This document shows, piece by piece, positions 30,542 to 40,312 of a DNA stretch of 64,000 nucleotides (the stretch's first letter is position 1; each line of letters begins with the position of its first letter). This DNA is from Pseudomonas benzenivorans (GTDB lineage Bacteria; Pseudomonadota; Gammaproteobacteria; Pseudomonadales; Pseudomonadaceae), in NCBI RefSeq assembly GCF_900100495.1, contig NZ_FNCT01000003.1:466367-530366 (forward strand), written 5' to 3'. A program made the position numbers and the translations under genes. The notes beneath the pieces were generated by a model. That model was given only the letters and a program-made list of their open reading frames with translations, was not told the DNA's origin and did not search any database.

Positions 30542-31495
30542 ATGACTATTTCGACCTCTCCAACCTCCGGCGTGCAGCTGCTCGAGGTTGTGCCGGAACT
30601 CGCCGGCCAGCGCATCGACAACTTCCTTCGCACTCAGCTCAAGGGTGTGCCCAAGACATTGATTTACCGCATCTTGCGTAAAGGCGAGGTGCGCGTGAAC
30701 AAGGGCCGTATCAAGCCGGAGTACAAGTTGCAGGCGGGCGATATCGTGCGCGTGCCGCCTTTGCGCCTGGCCGAGCGCGACGAGCCGGCGCCGCTGGCGC
30801 AGGGGCTGCTTGCGCGGTTGGAGGCGGCGATCGTTTACGAAGACAAGGCCCTGATCGTGCTGAACAAACCTGCCGGTATCGCCGTGCATGGCGGCAGTGG
30901 CTTGAATTATGGGGTGATCGAGGCGTTTCGTCAGTTGCGCCCGGATGCCAAGGATCTGGAGTTGGTGCATCGCCTCGATCGCGATACCTCGGGACTGCTG
31001 ATGATCGCCAAGAAGCGCAGCATGCTGCGTCATCTGCATGAGGCCTTGCGTGGCGATGGCGTGGACAAGCGCTATATGGCGCTGGTTCGCGGTCATTGGG
31101 CGACGGCCAAGAAGCAGGTCAGTGCGCCATTGTTGAAGAGCAACCTGCGCTCGGGGGAGCGCATGGTCGAAGTCAATTCCGACGGTAAGGAGGCGTTGAC
31201 CGTGTTTCGCGTGCTGCGCCGCTTCGGTGAGTTCGCCACCTTGGTCGAGGCCAGGCCGGTAACCGGGCGTACCCATCAGATCCGCGTGCATACCCAGCAT
31301 GCCGGGCACTGCATTGCCGGCGACAGCAAGTACGGCGATGACGAGTTCACCCGCGAGATTCGCGAGTTGGGGGGCAAGCGCCTGTTCTTGCATGCCTATG
31401 CGCTGACCGTGCCGCTGCCGGATGGAGGCGAGCTGAGGCTTAAGGCGCCTGTCGACGGTATCTGGGCGAGTACGCTGGAGCGCCTGGGTGCGTGA
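30542..31495 (+). CDS. rluC: 23S rRNA pseudouridine synthase RluC
   Basis: 317 residues. It modifies three uridines of 23S rRNA (955, 2504 and 2580 in E. coli numbering). An N-terminal S4 RNA-binding domain ([25 protein letters not shown]) is followed by the RluA-type catalytic domain with [14 protein letters not shown], which holds the catalytic Asp, and [14 protein letters not shown]. The ATG at 30542 begins MTISTSP; no clear Shine-Dalgarno is visible and TATGAT ends only 6 nt upstream, so a second upstream promoter is likely. It overlaps the next gene by 8 bp. Confidence 0.95.
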   Translation: MTISTSPTSGVQLLEVVPELAGQRIDNFLRTQLKGVPKTLIYRILRKGEVRVNKGRIKPEYKLQAGDIVRVPPLRLAERDEPAPLAQGLLARLEAAIVYEDKALIVLNKPAGIAVHGGSGLNYGVIEAFRQLRPDAKDLELVHRLDRDTSGLLMIAKKRSMLRHLHEALRGDGVDKRYMALVRGHWATAKKQVSAPLLKSNLRSGERMVEVNSDGKEALTVFRVLRRFGEFATLVEARPVTGRTHQIRVHTQHAGHCIAGDSKYGDDEFTREIRELGGKRLFLHAYALTVPLPDGGELRLKAPVDGIWASTLERLGA

Positions 31496-32183
31496 CTACC
31501 AGCTGTTGATCTTCGATTGGGATGGCACACTGGTCGATTCGATTGGTCGGATCGTCGATGCCATGCATCGCGCCGCCGATGTCTGTGATCTGGCCCGGCG
31601 CAGCGATGCTCAGGTCAAGGGGATCATCGGTCTTGGTTTGCCGGAGGCGATCCGTAGCCTGTATCCGGAGCTCGTCGAGCCTGCGTGCGTCGATCGCTTC
31701 CGGCATAGCTATAGCGAGCGTTATCTGGCGCTTGAGGTGGAGCCGTCGGCGTTGTTTCCCGGCGTGGCCGAGGCGCTGGAGGCTTTTCGCGCTCAAGGCT
31801 ACCGTCTGGCCGTGGCGACCGGGAAAAGTAGGCATGGCTTGCAGCGCGTGCTGGAGGGGCGTGGCTGGCTGAATTATTTCGATACCACGCGCTGTGCGGA
31901 CGAGACTGCAAGCAAGCCAAATCCGCTTATGCTGGAAGAAATCCTGGCGCATTGTGGCGTTGCGGCGCGGCGGGCGTTAATGGTTGGTGATTCGCCTTTT
32001 GATTTGCAGATGGCGGCGCGTGCCGGTGTGGATTCTGTGGCAGTGGGCTATGGGGCGCAGTCCTTGGCGGTGTTGCGTGAGCACGGGCCGAAGCTGGCGA
32101 TAGAGGATTTCGCGCAATTGCGTGCCTGGCTTGAGCGGGGTGCGAGCGAGCAACGAGTTGAGGTGGCTGATCATGTCGGATGA
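31488..32183 (+). CDS. HAD-family hydrolase, phosphoglycolate phosphatase-like
   Basis: 231 residues from the GTG at 31488. HAD motifs are in order: DWDGTLVDS (nucleophile Asp), VATGKSRHG, the Lys in ASKPNPLML, and [15 protein letters not shown]. The cap domain is the small helical type IA. The natural substrate cannot be told from sequence. It overlaps rluC upstream and sppA downstream. Confidence 0.9.
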   Translation: MRDYQLLIFDWDGTLVDSIGRIVDAMHRAADVCDLARRSDAQVKGIIGLGLPEAIRSLYPELVEPACVDRFRHSYSERYLALEVEPSALFPGVAEALEAFRAQGYRLAVATGKSRHGLQRVLEGRGWLNYFDTTRCADETASKPNPLMLEEILAHCGVAARRALMVGDSPFDLQMAARAGVDSVAVGYGAQSLAVLREHGPKLAIEDFAQLRAWLERGASEQRVEVADHVG

Positions 32184-33153
32184 GTGGAAAGCATCGGCTC
32201 CCGATGCGGGCGAAGAAAAAAGCTGGAAGCTGCTGGAGAAGACCCTGTTGGCCGGGGTGCAGGAGCAGCGGCGGGCAAGGCGCTGGGGGATTTTCTTCAA
32301 GTCGCTGATGTTTCTCTATCTGTTTGCCACGCTGGCGCTGTTTGTGCCGATGCTCGATTTGCGCAAGGGCGCCGCAAGCAGTGGCAGCCATACGGCATTG
32401 GTCGAGTTGCGCGGCATGATCGCCGATCAGGAGTCGGCCAGTGCCGACAATATAGTCGGTAGCCTGCGTGCGGCATTCGAGGATGACAAGACCAAAGGGG
32501 TGATCCTGCGTATCAATAGCCCCGGCGGCAGTCCGGTGCAGTCGGGTTACGTCTATGACGAGATTCGCCGCCTGCGTGCAGAGTATCCGGCGATCAAGCT
32601 GTATGCGGTGATCAGTGATCTCGGGGCGTCGGGCGCCTATTACATCGCCAGTGCCGCGGATGAGATCTATGCCGACAAGGCCAGTTTGGTCGGCTCCATC
32701 GGTGTGACGGCGACGGGATTCGGGTTTGTCGGGGTGATGGATAAGCTCGGTGTCGATCGACGTGTCTATACCTCGGGCGAGCACAAGGCGTTTCTCGATC
32801 CGTTCCAGCCGCAGAAGGAGGAGGAGACCCAGTTCTGGAAGGGTGTGCTGGAGATTACTCACCAGCAGTTTATCGATAGCGTCAGGAAGGGGCGGGGCGA
32901 GCGGCTGAAAGTCACCGAGCATCCTGAATTGTTTTCGGGCCTGATCTGGTCGGGGGAGCAGGCGCTACAGCTTGGCCTGATCGATGCGTTGGGTAATACC
33001 AGCTATGTGGCGCGTGAGGTGATCGGCGAGAAGAATCTGGTTGACTTCACGGTGCAGGATTCGCCGTTCGATCGCTTTGCGAAAAAACTCGGTGCCAGTG
33101 TCGCCGAGCATCTGGCTCTGTGGATGGGCTTTCAGGGGCCGGTGCTGCGCTAG
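32173..33153 (+). CDS. sppA: Signal peptide peptidase SppA-type S49 protease
   Basis: 326 residues, the short single-domain form rather than the ~600-residue E. coli type. One N-terminal transmembrane helix (FKSLMFLYLFATLALFVPM) anchors a periplasmic protease domain: INSPGGSPVQSGYVYDEI, nucleophile Ser in LGASGAYYIAS, and KASLVGSIGV as the likely Lys region. It is thought to degrade cleaved signal peptides. The start at 32173 lies within the end of the HAD gene. Confidence 0.93.
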   Translation: MSDEWKASAPDAGEEKSWKLLEKTLLAGVQEQRRARRWGIFFKSLMFLYLFATLALFVPMLDLRKGAASSGSHTALVELRGMIADQESASADNIVGSLRAAFEDDKTKGVILRINSPGGSPVQSGYVYDEIRRLRAEYPAIKLYAVISDLGASGAYYIASAADEIYADKASLVGSIGVTATGFGFVGVMDKLGVDRRVYTSGEHKAFLDPFQPQKEEETQFWKGVLEITHQQFIDSVRKGRGERLKVTEHPELFSGLIWSGEQALQLGLIDALGNTSYVAREVIGEKNLVDFTVQDSPFDRFAKKLGASVAEHLALWMGFQGPVLR

Positions 33154-33201
33154 TTGTCGGACTGGTTCGTCGGGGCTCGGCCAATGGTTGGGCCTCGTGC
33201 G

Positions 33202-33780
33202 CTAGGGGATGTCGATGCCGGCGTCGTGCAGCATGTCGACCAGGCGGATCAGTGGTAGGCCGATCAGGCTGGTGGCATCCGTGCCTTCGGTGCTGCGAAA
33301 CAGGCTGATGCCCAAGCCTTCGGCCTTGAAGCTGCCGGCGCAGTCGAAAGGTTGTTCGGCGTGCAGGTAGCGCATCACTTGCGCCTCGCTCAGTTGGCGA
33401 AAGTGCACGGTGAAGGGGATGCAGTCGACCTGGCAGTTTCCGTTTTCGCTATTGAGCAGCGCCAGGCCCGTCAGGAAGGTGATGCTGTTGCCGCTCGCGG
33501 CCAGCAGTTGGGCGCGGGCGCGCTCAAGTGTATGAGGCTTGCCGAGAACCTGCTGGCCGAGGATGGCGACCTGGTCGGAGCCGATGATCAGATGTCTGGA
33601 GTGGGTTGCGCTGAGGGCGCATGCCTTTTCCTTGGCCAGGCGCCGAACCAGGGCGTCGGCATCCTCGTCCGGCCGGCGGGTTTCGTCGATCGCCGGGGCG
33701 CTCCAGCTGAAGGGCAGGCGCAGGCGGCTCAGTAGCTCGCGGCGGTAGGGTGAGCTGGAGGCGAGCACCAAGGGGGGCAT
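33202..33780 (-). CDS. yceF: Maf-like nucleotide pyrophosphatase YceF
   Basis: 192 residues. The Maf signature opens the protein (LVLASSSPYRRELLSRL), followed by DETRRPDED, IIGSDQVAILGQ and GKPHTLERARAQL. The YceF subgroup prefers 7-methyl-GTP, so this is a house-cleaning pyrophosphatase. It faces away from the yceD-rpmF operon, with about 105 bp between the starts. Confidence 0.93.
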   Translation of the reverse strand: MPPLVLASSSPYRRELLSRLRLPFSWSAPAIDETRRPDEDADALVRRLAKEKACALSATHSRHLIIGSDQVAILGQQVLGKPHTLERARAQLLAASGNSITFLTGLALLNSENGNCQVDCIPFTVHFRQLSEAQVMRYLHAEQPFDCAGSFKAEGLGISLFRSTEGTDATSLIGLPLIRLVDMLHDAGIDIP

Positions 33781-33848
33781 GTTGATCTCCTGTCTAATGA
33801 GTGGCGATTCTAGCCTTCGGTCCAGATGCTGGACAGGCTGAAATTCCT

Positions 33849-33877
33849 TTGACAGGGGCGGGTCGCATCCCTAGAAT
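33849..33877 (+). promoter_or_regulatory. Strong sigma-70 promoter for yceD-rpmF-plsX
   Basis: Perfect TTGACA at 33849-33854, 17-bp spacer, TAGAAT at 33872-33877. The expected start site (about 33884) is only 2-4 nt before the yceD ATG at 33887. Confidence 0.85.
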
Positions 33878-33886
33878 GCGGCGCCT

Positions 33887-34414
33887 ATGTCGAATGGTCA
33901 GATTCCACCTCACGTTGATCCGCGCAAGTTGGCTGATCGCTGCACTACCCTTGAAGGCGTTGTGCCGCTGGCCGATTTGCCGCGACTCCGCGATCCGCTT
34001 GCCGATAATCAAGGCGTAGTGAGCGCGAAGTTTGTCTTCGAGCGCGACGAGCGTAATGCTGTGGTTATCCATAGCGAGCTCGAGGTCGAGGTCAAGATGG
34101 TTTGCCAGCGTTGTCTGGAGCTGGTCGCTCTGCCGGTCCACAGCGCGTGTGATTACGCTGTGGTGAAGGAAGGTGCGAATACCCAGTCTGTGCCGAAAGG
34201 CTATGACGTGCTGGAGTTGGGTGAAGACCCATTGGATCTGCTGGCGCTGATTGAGGAGGAGCTGTTGCTCGCCTTGCCCATTGTTCCAGCGCATGACCCT
34301 AAAGATTGCCAGCAGCCGACCGGCCTCGAAGAGCCCGAGTCGAGCGAGGACGAGGTAACACGGTCCAACCCGTTCAGTGTATTGGCACAGTTAAAGCGTG
34401 ACCCAAACGTTTAG
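33887..34414 (+). CDS. yceD: 23S rRNA accumulation protein YceD (DUF177)
   Basis: 175 residues. The conserved MVCQRCLEL (CxxC) and ELGEDPLDLLALIEEELLLALPIVP segments identify the family, which is kept directly upstream of rpmF and is needed for normal 23S rRNA levels. MSNGQIPPHVDPRKLADR is the expected N-terminus. There is no Shine-Dalgarno between the promoter and the start, suggesting a nearly leaderless mRNA. rpmF follows after 13 bp. Confidence 0.93.
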   Translation: MSNGQIPPHVDPRKLADRCTTLEGVVPLADLPRLRDPLADNQGVVSAKFVFERDERNAVVIHSELEVEVKMVCQRCLELVALPVHSACDYAVVKEGANTQSVPKGYDVLELGEDPLDLLALIEEELLLALPIVPAHDPKDCQQPTGLEEPESSEDEVTRSNPFSVLAQLKRDPNV

Positions 34415-34427
34415 GAGTTAATCAGTT

Positions 34428-34610
34428 ATGGCTGTTCAGCAGAACAAAAAATCCCGTTCCGCACGCGACATGCGTCGTTCGCATGATGCCCTCGAGGGTA
34501 ATGCCCTGTCCGTTGAGAAAAGCACCGGTGAAGTTCACCTGCGTCACCACGTATCTCCGGAAGGCGTTTACCGTGGTCGCAAGGTGATCGACAAGGGCGC
34601 TGACGAGTAA
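34428..34610 (+). CDS. rpmF: 50S ribosomal protein L32
   Basis: 60 residues, complete. [20 protein letters not shown] is the standard gammaproteobacterial L32 N-terminus. As in many Pseudomonas, the zinc-binding Cys pairs of other L32 versions are absent. AGGAG at 34412-34416, overlapping the yceD stop, is a good ribosome binding site. Confidence 0.98.
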   Translation: MAVQQNKKSRSARDMRRSHDALEGNALSVEKSTGEVHLRHHVSPEGVYRGRKVIDKGADE

Positions 34611-34613
34611 TCC

Positions 34614-35624
34614 TTGTCCGCTCCGATCATCGCGATTGATGCAATGGGTGGGGACTTCGGTCCCCACAGCATTGTCCCAGCCAGCATCGCCTGTCTGGTT
34701 GATTACCCCTCGTTGCACCTGGTCCTAGTCGGCCAAGCCCCCCTTCTCGAAGAATTGATTGCCCAGACGCCGGGTGTCGATCGCGCGCGCCTGCATGTCG
34801 AACATGCCAGCGAGGTGATCGGCATGGACGAGCGTCCAGCGCAAGCGCTGCGTGGCAAGCCGGATTCGTCGATGCGAGTGGCGTTGGAGTTGTTGCGCAG
34901 CGGACGGGTGCAGGCGTGCGTCAGTGCGGGCAATACCGGCGCGTTGATGGCGTTGTCGCGTTACCTGCTGAAAACCCTGCCGGGCATCGATCGTCCGGCG
35001 ATGGTGACGGCCATCCCGACAAGGGGGGGCTGCTGTCATTTGCTCGATTTGGGCGCGAATGTCGATTGCAGTGCCGAACAGCTCTATCAGTTCGCCGTAA
35101 TGGGCGCGGTGGCAGCGGAGGCGCTGGGAATTGCCAGGCCACGCGTGGCCTTGCTCAATGTCGGTACCGAGGAGGTCAAGGGCAATCAGCAGGTCAAGTT
35201 GGCCGCCAGTCTGCTGCAGCAGGCCGATGGTTTGAACTACATCGGTTTCATCGAGGGGGATGGGCTCTATCGCGGCGAGGCCGATGTGGTGGTGTGCGAT
35301 GGCTTCGTCGGCAACATTCTGCTCAAGTCCAGCGAAGGCTTGGCGGCGATGATTTCCGCGCGCATCGAGGCGTTGTTCGATGAAAGCCTGGCTTCGCGGC
35401 TGGTTGGCTTGTTGGCGTTGCCCCTGTTGCGTCGTTTGCGGGCCGAGTTGGCGCCTGCGCAGCACAATGGTGCGAGTTTTCTTGGCTTGCAGGGGGTCGT
35501 GGTGAAGAGTCATGGAGCTGCGGGGGCTGAGGATTTCAAGAGCGCTATTCGACGGGCCTTGACGGAGATTCAGGAGAATCTGCCGCAGCGCCTGTATGGC
35601 CGCCTCGAAGATATGTTGCTTTAG
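34614..35624 (+). CDS. plsX: Phosphate acyltransferase PlsX
   Basis: 336 residues. It makes acyl-phosphate from acyl-ACP for phospholipid synthesis. [24 protein letters not shown] and [17 protein letters not shown] are family motifs. The start is TTG at 34614, 3 bp after the rpmF stop and with only a weak Shine-Dalgarno (GACGAG), so translation probably relies on ribosomes finishing rpmF. It begins the fatty-acid gene series. Confidence 0.96.
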   Translation: MSAPIIAIDAMGGDFGPHSIVPASIACLVDYPSLHLVLVGQAPLLEELIAQTPGVDRARLHVEHASEVIGMDERPAQALRGKPDSSMRVALELLRSGRVQACVSAGNTGALMALSRYLLKTLPGIDRPAMVTAIPTRGGCCHLLDLGANVDCSAEQLYQFAVMGAVAAEALGIARPRVALLNVGTEEVKGNQQVKLAASLLQQADGLNYIGFIEGDGLYRGEADVVVCDGFVGNILLKSSEGLAAMISARIEALFDESLASRLVGLLALPLLRRLRAELAPAQHNGASFLGLQGVVVKSHGAAGAEDFKSAIRRALTEIQENLPQRLYGRLEDMLL

Positions 35625-35695
35625 GCGTTGCCGGCGCGCGTTGGGTCGTTGGCCGTGCCCTGTTATGTGACCGCAGCGGGCGGCCTGTCATCCAA

Positions 35696-35723
35696 CTGTC
35701 AGTTTGTTGCGCTTGGCTATGCT
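35696..35723 (+). promoter_or_regulatory. Possible sigma-70 promoter for fabD
   Basis: CTGTCA at 35696-35701 and TATGCT at 35718-35723 with 16-bp spacing lie in the 143-bp plsX-fabD gap. The match is moderate. Confidence 0.35.
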
Positions 35724-35767
35724 GGGCGTGAGTTTTTCGACGATTAGACCATTAGGGGCCTGTTCAC

Positions 35768-36706
35768 ATGTCTGCATCCCTCGCATTCGTCTTTCCCGGC
35801 CAAGGTTCGCAGTCTCTGGCGATGCTGGCCGAACACGGCGCACAGCAGAAGCTGATTCTCGACACCTTTGCCGAGGCTTCCGAGGCGCTTGGCTATGACC
35901 TGTGGGCCTTGACCCAGCAGGGGCCGGAAGAGCAGCTCAATCAAACCGACAAGACCCAGCCGGCAATCCTTGCGGCATCCGTGGCCTTGTGGCGTCTGTG
36001 GCTGGCCGAGGGTGGCGCGCGTCCGGCATTTGTCGCGGGTCACAGCCTGGGCGAATACTCCGCGCTGGTGGCAGCTGGCAGCCTGCATTTTGCTGATGCA
36101 GTGAAGCTGGTCGAATTGCGTGGCCAATTGATGCAACAGGCCGTGCCCGCCGGGCAGGGCGGTATGGCGGCGATTCTCGGCCTGGAGGATGCTGATGTGC
36201 TGGCGGCCTGTGCCGATGCGGCGCAAGGCGAGGTGGTCAGTGCGGTCAATTTCAATGCACCTGGCCAGGTGGTGATTGCCGGTTCGGCTGCGGCCGTGGC
36301 GCGTGCTGTCGAGGCGTGCAAGGCGCGCGGGGCCAAACGTGCCATGCCGCTGCCGGTCAGTGTGCCGTCGCACTGCGCGCTGATGCGTCCGGCGGCCGAG
36401 CGCTTTGCCGAGGCGATTGCAGCCATTGCTTGGCAGGCGCCGCAAATCCCGCTGGTGCAGAATGTCAGTGCGGCGGTGGTGGCCGACCTCGACGGCCTGA
36501 AGCGCGATCTGCTGGCTCAGCTGTATAGCCCGGTGCGTTGGGTCGAATCGATGGTTTGCCTGGCTGAGCAGGGGGTGACCGATCTGGTCGAGTGTGGCCC
36601 GGGCAAAGTGTTGTCAGGGCTGAACAAACGCTGCATCAAGGGCATCAATACCCATAATCTGGATACCCCGGACGCCTTCGCCGCCGCACGTGCGGCCCTG
36701 GCCTGA
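35768..36706 (+). CDS. fabD: Malonyl-CoA:ACP transacylase
   Basis: 312 residues. FVFPGQGSQ, the nucleophile Ser in VAGHSLGEYSAL, and SVPSHCALM with the catalytic His identify FabD. It loads malonyl groups onto ACP. It begins the fabD-fabG-acpP-fabF order that is standard in gammaproteobacteria. Confidence 0.97.
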   Translation: MSASLAFVFPGQGSQSLAMLAEHGAQQKLILDTFAEASEALGYDLWALTQQGPEEQLNQTDKTQPAILAASVALWRLWLAEGGARPAFVAGHSLGEYSALVAAGSLHFADAVKLVELRGQLMQQAVPAGQGGMAAILGLEDADVLAACADAAQGEVVSAVNFNAPGQVVIAGSAAAVARAVEACKARGAKRAMPLPVSVPSHCALMRPAAERFAEAIAAIAWQAPQIPLVQNVSAAVVADLDGLKRDLLAQLYSPVRWVESMVCLAEQGVTDLVECGPGKVLSGLNKRCIKGINTHNLDTPDAFAAARAALA

Positions 36707-36721
36707 TTGAGGAGAGGTTTT

Positions 36722-37465
36722 ATGAGCCTGCAAGGTAAGATTGCTCTGGTTACCGGTGCGAGTCGCGGAATCGGTCAAGCCATCGCCCTGGAGTTGGGGC
36801 GTCAAGGTGCGGTGGTCATCGGTACGGCTACTTCGGCATCGGGTGCCGAGCGTATCGCTGAGACCCTGAAACAGCATGGCATCGAAGGCGCCGGTCTGGT
36901 GCTGGATGTCGGCAATGACGAGTCGGTTGCCAGTACTCTGGCGCACATTCAACAGCACCTCGGCCAGCCGCTGATCCTGGTCAACAATGCCGGCATCACT
37001 CGCGATAACCTGATGCTGCGGATGAAAGACGATGAATGGTACGACGTCATCAATACCAACCTGAACAGCCTCTATCGGCTGTCCAAGGCAGTGTTGCGCG
37101 GCATGACCAAGGCGCGCTTCGGGCGCATCATCAACATCGGTTCGGTGGTGGGTGCCATGGGCAACGCCGGACAGGTCAACTACGCGGCAGCCAAGGCCGG
37201 ATTGGAAGGTTTCGGGCGTGCGCTGGCGCGTGAAGTCGGTTCGCGGGCGATCACCGTCAATGCGGTGGCACCGGGCTTCATCGATACCGACATGACCCGT
37301 GAACTGCCGGAAGCGCAACGTGATGCACTGCTGACACAGATTCCGTTGGGCCGTTTGGGGCAGGCTGAGGAGATCGCAAAAGTGGTCGCTTTTCTCGCTT
37401 CCGATGGCGCAGCTTACGTCACTGGGGCTACTATCCCAGTGAATGGCGGGATGTACATGAGCTGA
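36722..37465 (+). CDS. fabG: 3-oxoacyl-ACP reductase
   Basis: 247 residues from the ATG at 36722, with GAGGAG about 8 nt upstream. It is a short-chain dehydrogenase with cofactor loop TGASRGIGQAIA, NNAG, catalytic Ser in INIGSVVG and Tyr/Lys in NYAAAKAG. It reduces the 3-oxo group with NADPH in each elongation cycle. Confidence 0.97.
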   Translation: MSLQGKIALVTGASRGIGQAIALELGRQGAVVIGTATSASGAERIAETLKQHGIEGAGLVLDVGNDESVASTLAHIQQHLGQPLILVNNAGITRDNLMLRMKDDEWYDVINTNLNSLYRLSKAVLRGMTKARFGRIINIGSVVGAMGNAGQVNYAAAKAGLEGFGRALAREVGSRAITVNAVAPGFIDTDMTRELPEAQRDALLTQIPLGRLGQAEEIAKVVAFLASDGAAYVTGATIPVNGGMYMS

Positions 37466-37661
37466 ATGTGACGAGCGCCTTCAAAAAACTGTCATAGATG
37501 CTGTCTAAAATCCGTTATAAAGCTGCAACAGGTTTATAGACAGATCGTTGAAGTGTTCTTGGGGGAACCCTTGCATTCAGCTTGAAATGCTAAAAACCCT
37601 TTCTATACACTTGGCCGCAGACCAGCTGCCTGGATTTGTCCAATAGGAGTGAAAACAAGGT

Positions 37662-37898
37662 ATGAGCACCATCGAAGAACGCGTCAAGAAAATCGTTGCC
37701 GAGCAACTGGGCGTCAAAGAAGAGGAAGTAACCAACAGTGCTTCCTTCGTCGAAGACCTGGGTGCCGACTCTCTTGACACCGTTGAGCTGGTGATGGCTC
37801 TCGAAGAGGAATTCGAGACCGAGATCCCGGACGAGCAAGCTGAGAAGATCACCACCGTTCAGGAAGCTATCGATTACGTGACTGCGCACGCGCAATAA
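37662..37898 (+). CDS. acpP: Acyl carrier protein
   Basis: 78 residues. The phosphopantetheine site is the Ser in [13 protein letters not shown]. The protein is highly acidic, as expected. A 196-bp gap upstream, AT-richer than its surroundings with TATAAA at 37516-37521, probably carries a separate acpP promoter, in line with the high demand for ACP. Confidence 0.98.
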   Translation: MSTIEERVKKIVAEQLGVKEEEVTNSASFVEDLGADSLDTVELVMALEEEFETEIPDEQAEKITTVQEAIDYVTAHAQ

Positions 37899-37922
37899 GC
37901 TAATCGTCGATTCCCGACTCGG

Positions 37923-37958
37923 AAAAGCCGCACTCCCTTTACCGGGTGTGCGGCTTTT
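37923..37958 (+). terminator. Terminator after acpP
   Basis: The stem AAAAGCCGCAC/GTGTGCGGCTTTT encloses a loop of about 12 nt. It probably attenuates rather than abolishes reading into fabF. Confidence 0.8.
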
Positions 37959-37962
37959 CTTT

Positions 37963-38249
37963 GACCGGCTGCTGAAGAGCTAAAGCCTTCGGCATGCCGC
38001 GTTGCAACGCAGCGCTGCGGAGCGACAGTCGAAGGCTGCCCCGCGGGGCGCGTGAAGCGAGTTAAATAGGCTCGGAAAACAGCGTAGTACCGGGGTGTCA
38101 GTTCGCCCCGGGAGCGCAGGTGAAGCGCCTGAAACCCAGGTATGGCTCATGCATTATGCTTAGCGCCTTGCCTGGTTTTGGTTCCCGGCTCTTGCGGGAG
38201 CAGCTAGGCGCATTTCGGGCATCGTAAAACCGAATTTGAGGAGATTGCT
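37963..38249. other. Structured non-coding stretch before fabF
   Basis: No gene is supported. Several inverted repeats are visible: CCTTCG near 37986 with CGAAGG near 38030, and CCGGGG at about 38092 with CCCCGG at about 38115. fabF begins at the right end with GAGGAG at 38239-38244. It could be a leader, an sRNA locus or a decayed repeat. Confidence 0.4.
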
Positions 38250-39494
38250 GTGTCGCGTAGACGCGTCGTGGTTACCGGGATGGGCATGTTGTCGCCGCTG
38301 GGTAACGATGTGCCGAGCAGCTGGCAGGGCATTTTGGCCGGGCGCAGTGGTGTCGGCCTGATCGAACATATGGATCTTTCCGCCTATTCCACCCGTTTTG
38401 GTGGTTCGGTGAGGGGGTTCAATGTCGAGGAGTACCTGTCCGCCAAGGAGGCCCGCAAGCTCGATCTATTTATCCAGTACGGATTGGCCGCGAGCTTTCA
38501 GGCGATGCGCGACTCCGGGCTGGAAGTGACCGATGCCAACCGCGAACGCATCGGTGTGGCTATCGGCTCCGGCATTGGCGGTTTGACCAATATCGAGAAC
38601 AACTGCAAGTCCTTGCATGAACAGGGCCCGCGGCGGATTTCACCGTTCTTCGTGCCGGGCTCGATCATCAATATGATTTCCGGTTTCCTGTCGATCCATC
38701 TGGGCTTGCAGGGGCCGAACTACGCCATCGCCACCGCCTGTACCACGGGTACCCATTGCATCGGCATGGCTGCACGCAACATCGTCTACGGTGAGGCCGA
38801 CGTGATGGTGGCCGGCGGTGCGGAAATGGCCGCCTGTGGGCTCGGCATCGGTGGCTTTGCGGCTGCGCGCGCGCTGTCGACGCGCAACGATGATCCGGCT
38901 AGGGCCAGCCGTCCGTGGGACAAGGGACGTGATGGCTTCGTGCTGTCCGATGGTGCCGGTGCACTGGTGCTGGAGGAGCTGGAACATGCCAAGGCGCGGG
39001 GCGCGACCATCTACGCCGAGTTGATCGGTTTCGGCATGAGCGGCGATGCCTACCATATGACCTCGCCGCCCGAAGACGGCGCCGGTGCTGCACGCTGCAT
39101 GGCCAACGCCTTGCGCGATGCGCGGGTGAGTGGCGAGCAGGTGCAGTACATCAACGCCCATGGCACCTCGACCTCTGCGGGCGATAAGGCCGAGGTCGCA
39201 GCAATCAAGTCGGTGTTCGGCGAGCAGGCCTACAAGCTCGCGGTCAGCTCGACCAAGTCGATGACCGGACACCTGCTCGGCGCGGCCGGTGCGGTGGAGG
39301 CGATCTTCAGTGTGCTGGCGCTGCGTGAGCAGGTGGCGCCGCCGACCATCAACCTGGACGAGCCGGACGAGGGCTGCGATCTCGACTTCGTGCCGCACCA
39401 GGCCAGAGCCATGCCGATCGACGTGGTGCTGTCTAACTCCTTCGGTTTTGGCGGTACCAATGGCTCGCTGGTGTTCCGTCGGTTTGCCGGTTGA
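38250..39494 (+). CDS. fabF: Beta-ketoacyl-ACP synthase II
   Basis: 414 residues with a GTG start preceded by GAGGAG. The catalytic triad is visible: Cys in [12 protein letters not shown], His in [11 protein letters not shown], and His in [14 protein letters not shown]. The C-terminal [15 protein letters not shown] is intact. It performs condensation steps of fatty-acid elongation. It overlaps pabC by one base. Confidence 0.97.
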   Translation: MSRRRVVVTGMGMLSPLGNDVPSSWQGILAGRSGVGLIEHMDLSAYSTRFGGSVRGFNVEEYLSAKEARKLDLFIQYGLAASFQAMRDSGLEVTDANRERIGVAIGSGIGGLTNIENNCKSLHEQGPRRISPFFVPGSIINMISGFLSIHLGLQGPNYAIATACTTGTHCIGMAARNIVYGEADVMVAGGAEMAACGLGIGGFAAARALSTRNDDPARASRPWDKGRDGFVLSDGAGALVLEELEHAKARGATIYAELIGFGMSGDAYHMTSPPEDGAGAARCMANALRDARVSGEQVQYINAHGTSTSAGDKAEVAAIKSVFGEQAYKLAVSSTKSMTGHLLGAAGAVEAIFSVLALREQVAPPTINLDEPDEGCDLDFVPHQARAMPIDVVLSNSFGFGGTNGSLVFRRFAG

Positions 39495-40309
39495 TGCCGA
39501 GCTGGATCGACGGTCGTCCGGGCGAACTGGTGCCCATCAGGGACCGCGGTCTGGCCTATGGCGATGGTCTGTTCGAGACCATCGCCGTCAGCGGTGGCAA
39601 GCCGTCTTTGCTGGAGCGTCACCTTGCACGCCTGGCCGACGGCTGTGTGCGCCTCGACATACCGCTTGATTTGTCCGTGGTGCGTGCAGAGGTTCTGGCG
39701 TTCAGCAATGAGCTGGGCGCCGGTGTGGCGAAGCTGATAGTGACCCGTGGCGACGGTCTGCGCGGATACGCGCCGCCGCAGCCGGCGCTGTCGCGACGGA
39801 TTCTGCAGGCTAGCCCCAGGCCGGCTTACCCGGCAGCGAATGCCGAACAGGGCGTGCGCTTGTTTCCCTGTGCCACACGGCTGGCCGAGCAGCCCTTGCT
39901 TGCCGGCATGAAACATCTCAATCGCCTCGAACAGGTCTTGGCTCGCGCCGAATGGTGTGATGCCGAACATGCCGAGGGTTTGATGCTGGACACTGCCGGG
40001 CGGGTTATCGAGGGGGTCTACAGCAATGTGTTTTTGCTGAAAGACGGCATCCTGCTGACCGCCGATCTGTCCCGGTGCGGGGTGGCGGGAGTGATGCGCG
40101 CGGAACTGCTGGCGCAGGCCGCGTCCTTCGGTATGCGGTGCGAGGTGCGCGATATTGGCCTCGATGAACTGCTGGCGGCCGACGAAGTCTTTCTCTGCAA
40201 CAGCCTCTACGGCGTCTGGCCGGTCTCGGGGCTGCAAGGCCACGGCTGGCCGGTCGGCCCGCTCACCCGTAAACTGCAAGCCATAGCCCTCGATCTACTG
40301 GACTGCTGA
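39494..40309 (+). CDS. pabC: Aminodeoxychorismate lyase
   Basis: 271 residues, fold-type IV PLP enzyme that releases pyruvate from aminodeoxychorismate to give p-aminobenzoate for folate. RGLAYGDGLFETI and the PLP Lys in MKHLNRLEQVLAR mark the family, and the phosphate-binding segment is near SNVFLLKDG. The ATG overlaps the fabF stop (TGATG). Confidence 0.94.
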   Translation: MPSWIDGRPGELVPIRDRGLAYGDGLFETIAVSGGKPSLLERHLARLADGCVRLDIPLDLSVVRAEVLAFSNELGAGVAKLIVTRGDGLRGYAPPQPALSRRILQASPRPAYPAANAEQGVRLFPCATRLAEQPLLAGMKHLNRLEQVLARAEWCDAEHAEGLMLDTAGRVIEGVYSNVFLLKDGILLTADLSRCGVAGVMRAELLAQAASFGMRCEVRDIGLDELLAADEVFLCNSLYGVWPVSGLQGHGWPVGPLTRKLQAIALDLLDC

Positions 40310-40312
40310 TTC

